The notes: generated from the sequence alone by a model not told the origin. A stretch of DNA of 64,000 nt from Psilocybe azurescens (GCA_023853785.1 JAJIRX010000920.1:1-64000), one strand, 5' to 3'. Shown: positions 22,353-36,205, numbered from the stretch's first letter. Made by a program: numbers and translations.

Positions 22353-23173
22353 TTATGCAGCTGCACCAACTGGTCTTCGAATCCTGTAAGGTGAATAGGA
22401 CCATGGAGGTGCTGCCATTGGAGGAACAGCAGGTCTGGGAGCAGGATATGTACTGCGGCGAATGGTCTTCGGAAGCGGTGGAGAAGTTGTGATAAACGGA
22501 GACCGGATTGGTTTCTGGACCACTGTGGTGAAGCGTCTTGCCTTCTTAGCATGTTTTGCTGCGTTAGGCTGAGCGAGGGAGCATCGCAGGAGCAAGAGAT
22601 ACATATCCATGCCGTGATTGAGGGTATTGTGGCATTTCTCCAGTCCTCGAGGCGCACTCAAGGTACGCAATAATATCCACCATGACGCGAAGCCCTTGAT
22701 TATCTGACGTATCTCCCCGAGATCTCTAAAAATGTAAACGTGGGTGAGATCTCAGTTAATATAACCAGTTAATGAAAGTTTACTCGTTTAGACGTGCTAT
22801 ATGGTCCCGAAGGATGACGTTGACGTCAATTGCCCGACCCTTGACGCCGCCAACGACAGCATTTAGTAGCAGATAAGCCTCATTTGCTACATTCATACAC
22901 TCTTTGCGATGCTTTTTGCGCGCTAATTCGCCAAATTCTCAATGTAATGTGAAATACCAGACCGGGAAGGGTACGCACCTGAGCCATCTTGAAGATATCA
23001 AGAACTATTCGGCTAGAGTTATTGATACCTAATTTAGTCTCGATAGAACGTCTCCCAGCATTTGCGAGCTGGAGTAATTCTACCTGTATTGGATCCAAGC
23101 TAGGTTCGTCGCTGGAGGTGCTCGATATATCGGAGCCCGAAGGAGAGTCCAATCCTCTGAACAGATTCGTCAT
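22353..23173 (-). CDS. Small helical protein resembling HeLo/MLKL N-terminal-like adaptor domain
   Basis: Three exons on the minus strand: ATG at 23173 to about 22979, then about 22922-22795, then about 22735-22353 (stop 22353-22355), giving roughly 240 residues. Exon 2 reads KECMNVANEAYLLLNAV. Exon 3 reads DLGEIRQIIKGFASWW, then LRTLSAPRGLEKCHNTL, then MDMYLLLL. This spacing of E/C-x-x-x-A-x-x-A helices, an L-x-x-I-x-x-F helix and a final CH-x-x-L helix is the pattern of the four-helix N-terminal domain of fungal HeLo-like and MLKL_NTD proteins. Those usually sit in front of a kinase, NACHT or TPR part. Here the protein ends in a Pro/Arg-rich tail instead. The exon 1-2 junction needs a weak donor or a one-base correction. 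Function is inference. Confidence 0.5.
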
Positions 23174-23723
23174 GGCTAAGTGGGATCAAAAGTGAATTGA
23201 CTCAATGCTGTGGACCCTGGGTTAAATGGGCTGCATGCATGTTGATTGATGCATGTTACTGCTAGTGGGCGTATTAGATCAGTGCAATCTCCGACGTTTG
23301 TACCAGGTGATGGTGGCTGACATAGTCGAGCTTCGTGTGAGATCGAGCAAGATCGTCCAAATCTAGGCGTACTCTAGCAGAGTAGTTGGTTGGTATGGCT
23401 ATCCCCAAGAAGCTTTTACCTTATTTTGGCAAGGCAGTGATATTTTAAGCGTGTACAGCACCCATCGAAGGCTAAATAGGTGCCATGTCTAGCCATCCCA
23501 CTAGTATGTAACCGGAAAAGGAAGATGTCAATGTAGCGCAAAACATACGGATCCTCTAGAGTCTGTCGTCAATTTCCCAGACTCCAGTGGATACCACGAT
23601 TGCTGTGCCAAAGCTTCTAAAAGGACTTTGATCATTGGGAACGATGGAATGGGACCGGTATCCTAGCCCTAGTTAGGTTAACTTCTATAATAAACATCGT
23701 TTACGGTGTCTAGCATCGATGCA
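23174..23723. other. Intergenic
   Basis: Between two minus-strand genes: promoter of the HeLo-like gene and 3' end of MET2. No coding or repeat signal seen. Confidence 0.5.
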
Positions 23724-25153
<1,430 letters not shown>

Positions 25154-25542
25154 GGTTGTAAACTCTTCGTAAAGCAAAGGTCGGGTATTTATGTACAGGT
25201 GTTCCGCGAAGTTTCTAGCAGGTTTCTAGTTGCTTGTGCTTGTTCCTGACACTGGATCCGTTCCGCAGAATGACGCCTTCGACGACTATGATAGCGTGAT
25301 AGCAGCCCTGCGCGGACTAGCTGTTGTATATTCCTCCCTACGTTTGTAAGGTGAAGGTTTGAACAAAGAATAATAGGCGAGACTCGGCGAGTCACAACAG
25401 TAGAAAAGATAAACATTTATGTTTACATAAGTAGATTAGATCAAATTGACTATCGCCATGGGTTTAGCGTTATTTCGAAATTGCTGCGTGATGTGTTTAA
25501 AGAATTGAACAAACAATAGTAATAACTTACTACGAGAAACCC
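25154..25542. other. MET2 upstream region and 3' end of the reductase gene
   Basis: A 389-bp gap between two minus-strand genes. It should contain the MET2 promoter. I find no CACGTG box or other site I can name with confidence. Confidence 0.4.
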
Positions 25543-26646
25543 CTAGACTCCAAAATTATACTTCTTCTTAGCCACCCGTTCAATTAAAGCAGGCCAGATC
25601 CAATAAAGAATGTGCGCGTATCGCATCGTGATGGGCATAAAGACAGCCTTTTCGCCGTTATCTGCAGCTTGAATGCCTCTTCTTGCCACATCTTCGCGTT
25701 TGAGGCCGTGTTTGTTAGGATCGAGCTCTCTGACGGGACCGCTATCGACAGCAGAGGCACGGAAATCGCCTTCGATGGTGGCTGGCATGAAGAAAGTGAA
25801 CGTAATGTCGGGATGTTCAATTGATAGTGCTTGATAGAGCACGAGGGAAGAAGCTTTCGTGGAGGCATAAAGTGTTCTCGTTGGTGCTGGGATGATGGAT
25901 GCGACCGAGTTGACAAGGACAACTGCCGGAGCCTTGGAAGTGTTGGAAAGCAACGGGATCTATCAAGCCATGTGTCAGTGTTATGGAGCATATTTAGAAT
26001 GGGAGTATGTTACAAAAGTGATTGCCGCAAGTAAGGGGCCAACATAGTTTCCTCTCGTGGCTGCTGCTGCGACGTTTATTGTGTGTTGAATTCCTTCCTT
26101 CGTGGCATCTTTCAGTTGATTATCACGGGTTGCTTCAACTCCGGCTACAGCCATTAGCGGCTGCAGCGCTGAGACACCAGCGGCGACAACTAAAGTGTCC
26201 AATCCGCCCCATTCTAAGCTCAAAACTTAGCTATGTTCAAAACAACAATATAGCTCACATACCTGCTTGAAGAACGCTCCTAATGTTGACCACATCATCG
26301 ACGTTGGTGAAGTCGGCTGGAATAGCAATGATATCCCGCTTCGCGAGCCCTCTGCATCTTGCGCGTTTCGGCATTCACTTTGCACCTCCAATAACAAAGT
26401 TTCTCGGCGTCCAACGACACAGACGCGTGCACCGCGGGCAGAATATTGCTTTGCCATCGTTCTCCCAACACCACTAGATGCACCCAGAATGAGAACGCGT
26501 TCGCCGATTTTGGACACTTTCAATGGACGCGTGGGTTTCTTTGAAACACGGTAAAGTGCCAAAAGAACGGGAATTATGGCAATAGTAATATTTCTTGAAG
26601 GCGATGATAACCATTTCGAAAGCGTCGTGGAGATAATGGAGGCCAT
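25543..26646 (-). CDS. Membrane-anchored short-chain dehydrogenase/reductase
   Basis: ATG at 26646 is followed by a hydrophobic anchor (ITIAIIPVLLALYRV, residues about 20-34). Next come the NADP(H)-binding GASSGVG motif, a VVGRRE stretch and ADFTNVDDV, then GLDTLVVAAGV (the N-A-G position) in exon 2. The active site is S of VNSVAS and Y-A-S-T-K in exon 3, then FFMPATIEGDF. Stop at 25543-25545. Layout resembles the DHRS7/11-beta-HSD-like group of ER reductases acting on lipids or steroids; substrate unknown. One base is missing at about 26340 (T run, A in sense), where EGSR should join directly to KRDIIAIPADF. The gene is divergent from the E2 gene, with the tandem array between them. Confidence 0.82.
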
Positions 26647-26779
26647 GATCGATTGCTGCCACAATAATCGGTTAATCGTATTAGACGTCCGGTGGAAGCT
26701 GTCGATATTCGAGTCACTGAGAAAGCGATATTTCCGTGATTTTCTGAGACTTGTGTTCAGGGGTATAACACATAGTTTT

Positions 26780-27397
26780 GCTCACCACGTAGGTGTCAAG
26801 AAATTAAGAGATCAATAACAAAGAATCGAAATTTAAGCTGGAAAAGATCCGAATTACGTGAAAAATAAACCTTTTACAATGAAAAAGATGAGATATAGGT
26901 GTAGGGCTCTAGAATACAATTGTGCTCACCACGTAGGTCGAAGAGTTAGAAGCAGGGTTTGCCTGTGGGCGTCTGTCGCAAATGGCAGTCGAGATTTAAA
27001 GGCGATAGCTTCCGCGATCTTCTATACTGAAAGAACGTGAGACTTGGGTTCAGAAGTATAACACGTAGTTCTGCTCACCACGTAGGTATTGAAAAATAGG
27101 AGGTCAATCACGAAGGGCCGAGATTTAGGTCCGAATTTGCGTGACAAAATGAACCTTTTCATTGAAAAGCGGTGATATATAGGTATAGTGCATCATAAAT
27201 ATCATTGTGCTTACCACGTAGGTCTGGGTTCAAGGCAGGGGATACGCCTGTCGCCTGTCTGTCGCAAACGGAAGTCGCGATCTCAAGTTTAAGTTTAAAA
27301 CAAGCTAGAAAATCCGTGGCACAACGAATTTTTACACTGAAAAGTTGTAAGGCTTGGATTTTGGGCTTGAATGGCTAGTTCTGCTCACCACGTAGGT
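26780..27397. repeat. Tandem array, five units of about 136-174 bp with an invariant 15-bp core
   Basis: GCTCACCACGTAGGT occurs at 26780-26794, 26924-26938, 27073-27087, 27209-27223 (one C to T change) and 27383-27397. Intervals are 144, 149, 136 and 174 bp. Units alternate in two types, so the higher-order period is about 290 bp. One type carries AAACCTTTT and GATATATAGG-like text after the core. The other carries TGTCGCAAA and GTCGCGAT-like text. Outside the core the copies have diverged a lot. The array fills the gap between two divergent genes. Read on the minus strand, each core is CCTACGTG/GTGAGC, a perfect 5' splice-site match, with CTTTCAG or TTTTCAG acceptor-like text in the type-2 units. 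Confidence 0.8.
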
Positions 27398-27851
27398 CTC
27401 TAGGAGTTGGGAAAAGGGACGAGATGGGAAGTCGGTCGCAAGCAGGCTGTTGTCGAACATTTTCGCCATGTGGTTGCCGGTTAAAGTCCTCTGACAGCAA
27501 GCCGAAAATAAACAAATACAGGGGAGGATTGATACCCCTTAATGGACCTTTAGATAAGTATACACAACGTAAGTATACAAATCCGCCGTTCTCAGCGATT
27601 CAAATCCTGGTAGATACAATAGCGTAGAGTGGTGTATGGTATCTCCGAGCCCTACACCCTTTACCCGTATTGAACAGATAACACTTAAAAAAAAGGAAAA
27701 TAAACACCAAAATAAGGGATTGGACTTATTTAAGTTATTAATTTTGTACAACCATAATAAACATTTTAATTCCTTCAAACGTTATCTCTGTACTTGTCTG
27801 ACATAACCTAATTAGATTGGGTTATCCATTTTGACTTCTTACTTTACCGCC

Positions 27852-29577
27852 ATGCTCGTCCGACCTCTTCGACGGCTTCTAGGACGGCCACTGGCGATAT
27901 CGTACTTCCACACAACACCCAACTCATGGGCGACCAGGAAAGTTATCAAGAAATTCAAGCTTGCCGACATTGGAGAGGGTATCACAGAATGCGAGGTCGT
28001 AAAGTGGTGCGCTCCATGCTCCGGCCGGACCTTTCGCCAGACTCACTGACCTCGACGTTGCAGGAGCGTCAAACCTCAGGCGACGATACAGTCTTTTGAC
28101 CCCCTGTGCGAAGTCCAGAGTGATAAAGCCAGTGTGGAGATCACAAGTCCATTCGATGGCGTTGTTAAAGAACTTCTCGTCAAGGAAGGCGAGATCGCGA
28201 AAGTTGGCTCTGGGCTTTGTCTTATTGAGATCGATGAAGAAGAATCCGAAGCTGAACAGTCGACGAACTCTCCCAAAGCAGAACACAAACCCTCGCAATC
28301 ACTGGAGGATAGAGCAACGCCTATGGAAACTCTGCCTCCGCCCCTTCCTTTGTCGGATACTCCTTCCCCGACGCGTCGATTGCATCCTCTTGATCCAAGC
28401 AATTCATCTGAGAAAAGCTCATCTAACCTCGATCGTGTCTTTGCCGCTCCCTCAGTGCGCTATTTCGCGCGTCAGAATGGCGTTGATCTCGGACTTCTCG
28501 TCCCTGGGAGCGGTAAAGGCGGACGGATAGAGAAGAAAGATGTGGAGGCTGCGATCGCAGGCGTACGCGACGCTCCGGTACAACATGCACCTATTCAGCA
28601 GCAGCAACGAGAGGAAGTTGTGGTTGAACTCGGGAGGACGCGTTATGGGATGTGGAAAGCCATGGTGAAGGTACGTCATATATACATTCGTTTTATTTTA
28701 TGTATTCTAATGTCTGAGGATCGTTTCTTTAGAGCTTAGAAATTCCACATTTCGGGTGCGTATGATTACTAAATCAGGCATTTTTACATATTATAACACT
28801 GCCATTAGGTATTCGACGACTCTGGATATTACTGCCTTGCACGAGATGCTACCCACACTGAATGCTCACATACCCTCGCACTACATCCCCGAAAAGTCGA
28901 AAGACCTCCTACCTCAATCTATAAACCCCTCCGCGTTATACCCAGCGCCGTCTCCTGGACCCATTCCGGATTCACAGCATTACTCACGTCTCACCTACCT
29001 TCCGATACTCATTAAAACACTCTCAAAAGCTATGATCGAATGGCCTATATTCCGTAGTTCCATCACACCTCCCTCATCATCATCATCGTCCGCTGACCCG
29101 TCGAAACCCACACTCACAATACGACCCAACGCTGATATCAGCATAGCTCTATCAACGCCTACAGGACTATATTCACCGACTCTACAAAGCGTCAACACGC
29201 ACTCGATATACTCTATTGCAGCGCAGCTCAAACATCTTTCGCATCTCGGTAGACAAACACCGTGTGCGCTGACACCGAAAGAGATGCCCAAGCACGGTGG
29301 GACGATTACGATATCCAACGTCGGAGCTATTGGGGCGGGTGACTTTGCTTCGCCTGTGCTTGTTCCTGGGGGAGGCGTTGCGATTGTGGCTATCGGCAGA
29401 GCGAAGTGGGTGTGGGACGTGGACAGAGGAGATGGCAAGGGCGAGCGGAGGTTGAAGCTTGGTGTGAGTTGGAGTGGAGATCATCGCGTTGTGGAGGGTG
29501 CTGAGCTTGCTGCATTTGTGGAATGCTGGAGAGGATTTGTGGAGGTTCCGCAGCGACTCATTGCTGAAGGGATATAA
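27852..29577 (+). CDS. Dihydrolipoamide acyltransferase, E2 of branched-chain alpha-keto acid dehydrogenase
   Basis: Mitochondrial core enzyme passing branched acyl groups to CoA. Four exons (27852-28006, 28064-28670, 28733-28755, 28809-29577) join to 1554 nt, 517 residues, without any frame break. An Arg-rich presequence (MLVRPLRRLLGR) comes first. The lipoyl domain has LADIGEGITECEV and the lipoylated Lys73 in QSDKAS. The peripheral subunit-binding domain reads APSVRYFARQNGVDL, then GSGKGGRIEKKDV. The acyltransferase domain follows with ISNVGAIGAG near its end. The active-site His487 is present in GDHRVVEG, but the usual D of H-x-x-x-D-G is Glu491. Exon 3 is only 23 nt. Linkers are Pro/Ser-rich, including a poly-Ser run. 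Confidence 0.92.
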
Positions 29578-31373
29578 CGAGATCTCGAGCGAAAAGATGA
29601 CCCTACCCATGAGTTTAAAGGGAAGAGACTTTATATAACGTATACCCTGTAATTTTATGGTATTTTGCTTTTGTTATTTTACCGAAATATGAAGTGATCA
29701 ACATGCGATGGGCCCATATGCAGGTTTGATAGAAATAGGTAATATATCCTATATTTGTGTAGCTTTGGGCGCCTATCCGATTCCCGGCAATCCTTCGCTT
29801 TTTCTATAGCTATTTGACATCTAACATTATCTGCCGTTCTTGTTTCTTAACATTTTGAATATTTCCACAGCAGGCAACCATAATTGAAGGTAGGAAAATA
29901 TCTCTGGCGGTAAGTAGTTCACACTGCAACAAATTTAGAGCATCCGTAACCACTTTTGAAGCCATGTATCTCTCCTACGACTGGAGCTCGTAGACCCCAA
30001 GGGGAAAATTTGATGAAAAACCAGCTGTTTAGTCATCGATGTAGCAGAGGGGCATAGTCATTGATATATGTTTGCTTACCTTACTCGTTTCACCCTCATA
30101 GTTTAATTGGGTTAAGCGTGTGGGTATTGTGTTGTGGTCTAACCTTGTTATCCTATCAATGTACACCTTGGTTTGTAGGAGAACCGTGCTAGGTGACCTG
30201 TTTTACACTAACCAAGTCATACAATGTCGTTTCAAAGGTAGCGCGGCACCACGGCAGCGCTAGGCGGATACTGAAGCTGAGAACCAACATACAAATGTTG
30301 CAACTCAGGTTGCATTATGAAAAAGGGGTTTGCCAAACAGATTAATCCCTGCCATAACCTGCCACTGTAATACATCGGCAGGCTGAAATGTTTATACATA
30401 AATTCCGCATTGCAAGCGCTGTTCCTGACATGGTCAATGATTAATTTACGTGCCTTGATACCTGGATAGCTCAATCATCCATAAAGCGGATGTATATGAC
30501 GTGCCGTTGGCACTAATAATAGTATTCTATTCCCATTCATCCGCAATGGGAATTTTCTGACGCAGAGGGCGGACTCGGACCACGGGTTTTCGTGCCAAGA
30601 CATTCCGAAGTGGGATGAAATGAGCCTGAGTTTAATGTGGCTACGCAAGGTCTTTAAGATATCTTTGTCAAGACCTCATTGAGGGAAGGTAGCTTCCGAT
30701 TCAACAAGGTAGTCAGTTCAATTGATCCGGGATCACCTTATCTTACTACCTCGGCTTGGCATTCGGTAGCGTGACCTCAGCAGGAACCTTCAACTTACCA
30801 TCACCATCTTGAGTGTTGTAAATTAGAATGTGACTTCCTTCTGACTTCAACTTCAAATTATACTCTATTGGGTGACCTTTCTATGGACAGAATGAAGCTA
30901 CTGGATTACAAACACCGTATTGGTACGTACTTGTGAGGTTCCAAATCCGAGAACTCTACTAAAACTAGTATTCTTGTCTTGCATTGTACTCTAGAAAGCT
31001 TTTATGCATGCTATCGTTGCTTCAGCGGCTACAGGCTGTCGCATATCTGTCGCATCTGCCAAGCGATGATAGCATCCATCCCATAATAGAAGGGCAAGCC
31101 AAAATCCCTCAAGCCAAAATCCCGCTGCGATGATTTCGCCAGTGGGCATGGCCGAATCATATCTCAGAGTATCTCAGTGACATCAGCAGGCAGATCTCTC
31201 CTCACACAAAACGCGACATATATAAGCTTGTCTCCTAGATTGACGCGCCGGAGTGTGAGTTATTTATGACTAACCGGTTGTGGATAAGTACTATAAAGGT
31301 CACCGAGCGACCAGTTTCATTTCCCATCCCTCATCACTCTCTTTCTGAAATTGAACTACCTGCCGACATCCTC
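29578..31373. other. Long intergenic region
   Basis: About 1.8 kb between two plus-strand genes. No ORF of quality or consistent set of exons on either strand. A small direct duplication, AAGCCAAAATCCC, occurs twice near 31090-31125. Near 30100-30135 there is weak A-box-like text without a matching B-box. Confidence 0.5.
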
Positions 31374-33678
31374 ATGGCTGTTAGACGCAACGGACTTGCC
31401 CTGAGTGTCTTGCTCGTTAGGGCCTCTATCGCCACTCCGTATTTGCGCCCCTTCTCGACGTCCGCTGCCACTGTGGGAAATGGTGGCACCGAGAGAGGCT
31501 CTCGTGAATTTTGGTACCATTTGGCAATCAGCGTCGTACTTGTGCTCGCTGGGGGTGTGTTTGCGGGGTACGCGGCTTTAACTCTTGGGGTCGCTGATAA
31601 TATCCATAACGCCACTGCTATGTAGATTAACCCTGGGGCTGATGGGCCTCGATGAACTTCATTTGCGTGTGCTGGCTACATCCTCTGAAAATCTTAGGGA
31701 GAAACGCAATGCACAGAAAGGTGAGCCATGGTTTTTCTTGATATTAGATTATATCACTTAACATATACAAGTCCTCAATCTTCTACGAAGGGGCCGTCAC
31801 TGGGTCCTTGTCGTGAGTTAACCAGAATCATATTTAGTGGACGCTGTCCAGAATATATAACCCTGTAATCTTTCAGGTTCTCCTGCTATCCAATGTGGTT
31901 AGTCATTTGTCTTAAAAAATTCCCTTTCTTGAGCTTATCGTTTCAGTAGATTGTAAACGAGAGCTTGCCCATTTTTTGGATAACGCTGTCAGTAATTTGC
32001 ATCTTTTATATGACATATCACCACCCGCTCAACCTCATCAATAGCTTGGAGGTGGTGTAGCAGCCATAGCTATCTCCACCACTGCAATCGGTGAGCTTCT
32101 ACATTGCTGATATAGTGCTATGATACATTGGCTAACGTTTTGAATGCATCTAGTTATTTTTGGGTGAGTTTCCACATGCAACTGTTGCTTGAACGAAGTT
32201 ATATTTAACTCGGGTTTCGATTCTTGGAATGAAGAGAGTGGGTTATTGACTATTTCATCCATCCTCATTTGTTCATTCTCGTCTTGTCACAGGATTATTC
32301 CACAGGCTATCAGCGTCCGCTATGGATTATTTGTGGGAGCGACCTGCGCACCTCTGGTTTTGGTTATGATGTTTATCTTTGGTAACTACTAGCTCAGAAC
32401 TCTTTGGGACTAAATTGCTGATATCTTCTAAGCTCCTATTGCGTATCCCATTGCAAGACTTCTCGATTACGTCCTGGGAGCCGATCAACACCAGCTTTAC
32501 AAGAAAGCGGAGCTCAAATCATTTCTCCAGTTCCATAGAGCCGGAGAAGAGCCGTTGCGGGACGACGAGTTAGCAATACTGAACGGCGTTCTGGAGCTTA
32601 ATACCAAGAATGTGGAAACTATTATGACCCCCTTAGGGTATGCATCGAAGCCGTTTCCTGTACACTTACCTGTTTGGACTAATTGGTGGACTTAGGACGT
32701 CGTCATATTGAGCACGGATGATATTCTAGATCAAAAAGCTGTTGAAGCCATGTTAGTCCTTATTATTAGTGTCAACCTGCTTTACCTGTGAAGCTTATAT
32801 GAGCCGTCATCGTATTGATATTTGATCTAGGCTCCAAAGTGGCTACTCACGCTTTCCTGTTCACGAAGCAGGCAAACCCACTTCTTTCGTCGGCCTTTTA
32901 CTAATAAAGAAGGTGATTCTTGATCTCTTCCTTGACCATTCTTGCAGAATTTACTGACCTCATACATACAGCTGCTAACATATGACTCGAAAAAGGCCCT
33001 ACCTGTGTCTTCATTTCCTCTGTCGATTCTTCCTGAGGCCCATCCGTCAATAAATTGCTTCCAAGCCTTGGACTATTTGTGAGTCTTCTACATTTTGGGC
33101 TGCCTCTTCTCATGTATATAACAATTTGAAGCCAAACTGGACGAGCACATCTTCTGCTTGTTAGCCGCACGCCCGGCAAGGCGGGCGGTGCTATTGGAGT
33201 GATAACCCTGGAAGGTATATGCCTACTAAAGTCATCGATCACTTCATATCTATGCTGATCGTGTGTTGCTGTTGAATCTCTCAGACATAATTGAAGTATG
33301 TGTAACACTGCTAATGGAACCACTCTTCTGTTGATACGATAGTTGTATAGGAAATTATATCAGAAGAGATCGTCGACGAGACAGATCAATTCCAAGACAA
33401 CCATACGAAAGATAAGGCAAGGCGCTCGACCACATCGACTATTATGCGAGGGTACTCAAATCTCTTCTTCTGTTCATTGGAGCTCATACTCATCCTCATA
33501 TTCAAGGATCGTGGAACGTAGAAGTCCGGCGCATTGGGCGTATGAAACGTTTAATGAAAGCACAGCGCTACTGGGCTTGAATAGCCGCTCTGCTTCGCTT
33601 GATCATGGGCAGCCAAGACCGTATACAGATCACTACTTAGTTGACGGGACGTTCCCCAGAAGTATTTCTCAACAATGA
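31374..33678 (+). CDS. MAM3/CNNM-type DUF21-CBS membrane protein, copy 1
   Basis: The family (yeast Mam3, animal CNNM) is linked to divalent metal, chiefly Mg or Mn, handling at internal membranes. A signal-like N terminus precedes [21 protein letters not shown]. The DUF21 core follows in many short exons: [25 protein letters not shown], the 21-nt exon VLLLSNV (31877-31897), [13 protein letters not shown], then [13 protein letters not shown]. The CBS part reads [47 protein letters not shown], then [22 protein letters not shown] Ser/Arg-rich tail ends at TGA 33676-33678. The C5 run at 32628-32632 is one base short of the frame expected from both paralogues. ATG at 31266 would add 36 unlikely residues. 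Confidence 0.85.
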
Positions 33679-34033
33679 TTGAAACCAAATTGCGACGACA
33701 TATGTAGCTAAATAGGTTTGGGTATCGTACATTGTATATGGAAATATGGAAAAGTTTGTTTTTGCTCTAATATTTACAATCTGTGAAATGTAATATCAAT
33801 ATATATGCCTCATTTATTTTTACTAGCGCATCTTCCCTCGCCTTAGGTATAACTAGTACAATAGCGTGTGTAGACGCTCAAGCTTTCCGCTTCAAGCCCC
33901 TATTAAGCGGAAAGGCTTGGCTCTTGGCGCCTGCGACGTCAAAGTTACGTAAGCGCACTAAAGGGGTCCGAGTCTCTTCGTTGTCGCTGTCGTCGCCCAC
34001 AACCTTTTGCACCAATCTTTCACTTTATCGACG

Positions 34034-36205
34034 ATGCGGTTGAAGATACCAACGCTGGTCTTTTTACTGCGCACAGCATCTGCATCGCCTTTCTTCCGAA
34101 CCAACATACCCGGAGAAGATGAGCCCGCCGAACCAGGATCGTCGGAGTTCTGGACAAAAGTGTTCATCAGTATAGGTCTCGTGTTGGCTGGTGGTGTATT
34201 CGCTGGGTGAGTGGGAAGCGGAATCTCTATACTTGGTCGTTCTAAAGTAGGGCGCGTAGGTTGACCTTGGGACTTATGGGACTTGATGAACTCCATCTAC
34301 GCGTGCTTTCGACTTCTTCGGAGGACTTGACGGAAAAGAGGAACGCTCAGAAAGGTGACGACAAAAATGAGGACTATAGAATGATATATTGACGTGACTC
34401 TGTTCAAAGTTTTGAAGCTGATGCAGAAAGGCCGGCATTGGGTTCTGGTGGTGCGTTAGTTGATCATCGGGCATGTCTTGTAGGTTAATTCTCGTTTGGC
34501 AGGTGTTGTTGCTGGGAAATGTGGTACGTGTTACACGTATAATCCGACATTTAGAGGCGAACTTACTCCTCCCAGATTATCAACGAAAGTTTGCCCATTT
34601 TTCTGGATAGCGCAGTATGTTCATTTCCGTGAGTTTGCCGCGTAGGGTCTCATGACAAAAGTGTAGTTAGGCGGGGGACTCGCGGCTATTGTAATTTCAA
34701 CGACTGCTATTGGTAAGTCCATTCTTGTTCTTTCTGTATGATCACGGTACTGATGCTTGCTTTGTAGTCGTTTTCGGGTGAGTATCTTTCTTCTGATGTC
34801 ATACTACAGACCTAATCAATAGTTCCCTGTGTTTAGAGAGTGAGTGAGTTTTTACTAACACCGTTCTTCAATTAATCAACAAAATATTAGAATCATTCCC
34901 CAAGCCATCAGCGTTAGATATGGGCTTTCAGTTGGTGCAAAATGTGTTCCTCTCGTTCTTGCGATGATGTACATCTTTGGTATGGATGCATTCCCTCCGA
35001 ACACTTCTTGCTCTAACTAACTATCGGTCTAGCTCCCATCGCTTGGCCTATAGCCAAATTGCTCGATTATGTGCTTGGCGTCGGAGAACACCACACGTAC
35101 AAAAAGGCAGAACTAAAGTCTTTCCTGCAATTCCATCGTACGGGTGAAGAACCGCTTCGCGATGACGAAATTGCCATTCTGAACGGCGTTCTGGAATTGA
35201 ACACGAAGAACGTGGAAACGATCATGACTCCTCTCAAGGTATTTCGACAACTGCATTTGTTTATCGCCTTTTGATTTTTGGTCGAATAGGATACTGTCAT
35301 CCTCAGTGCAGACACTATTTTGGATCACAAAGCCGTCGACGCTATGTGTGTATTCTTTGCTTTTCTTGGTGTGTCGTCTGACTAGTCCGTATAGTTTGCT
35401 GAGCGGCTACTCGCGGTTCCCTATTCATGAACCCGGAAACCCCCTCGCCTTTGTTGGACTTCTCCTTATCAAGAAGGTACGCCACCTGCATTGTTCATTT
35501 ACGAAAAGGTCTTGGCAATGACGCCCCCTTCTAGCTTCTTACCTATGATCCCAGCAAAGCTCTTCCCGTCTCTGCCTTCGCCTTGGGAATCTTGCCCGAG
35601 GCCCATCCATCTATCAATTGCTTCCAGGCTTTGGATTACTTGTACGATTGGGTTTCTTTCCACGCCAAGTCTATGCCAAAAGCTAAATTATAATGGTCTG
35701 CAGTCAAACAGGGCGAGCCCATCTGCTTTTGATCAGTCGTACGCCGGGTGTTGCTGGAGGTGCGATCGGAGTCATCACACTGGAAGACGTCATCGAGGTA
35801 TGATGGCCCCAATCCATCTCTTCTTCGTTGGACCCTCTCTGACAGTTGACTTTGCTTTTGGTGTGACAGGAAATCATCTCGGAGGAAATCGTCGACGAGA
35901 CAGATAGGTATGAAGATAATCAAAGTAAAAGACGCGCAAAACGGGCTACGACCTCTGCTGTTATGCGAGGGTTAGTTGGGATTCGCTGCTCTTGTCCATC
36001 CGTTCACCTTTCGTCGATGATTGACCTATTTTTGTTTTGTTTTCTCAGCATCGTGGAGCGTCAGAGACGTGCTACACATGACTCCGAACGCACGCCGCTA
36101 TTGGTCGACACGTCGACAAACGCGCCAGCAGAGGGAGGAGCGGGCGGTAACTTGTACGGAAGTACAAGGAATGGAGTCATCAGTGAATCGCCGAAAGATT
36201 CCTAA
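34034..36205 (+). CDS. MAM3/CNNM-type DUF21-CBS membrane protein, copy 2
   Basis: Tandem paralogue 355 bp after copy 1 with the same intron positions. A signal peptide ([17 protein letters not shown]) is followed by [23 protein letters not shown]21 includes [26 protein letters not shown], and [16 protein letters not shown]. The linker and CBS parts read [68 protein letters not shown], then [13 protein letters not shown]. The tail has [11 protein letters not shown]. Stop TAA at 36203-36205. The CCC at 35718-35720 carries one base too many for the frame shared with the paralogues. Copy 2 is closer to the inverted copy 3 (57972-60171) in its N terminus (MRLKIPTL against MKLRIPTL). Confidence 0.86.

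Noticed and set aside
28995..29610. Minus-strand frames opposite the E2 gene
   Set aside because: Shadows of a confidently assigned coding exon.
30095..30170. A-box-like text (TAGTTTAATTGGG) suggesting a tRNA
   Set aside because: No B-box at proper distance and no cloverleaf.
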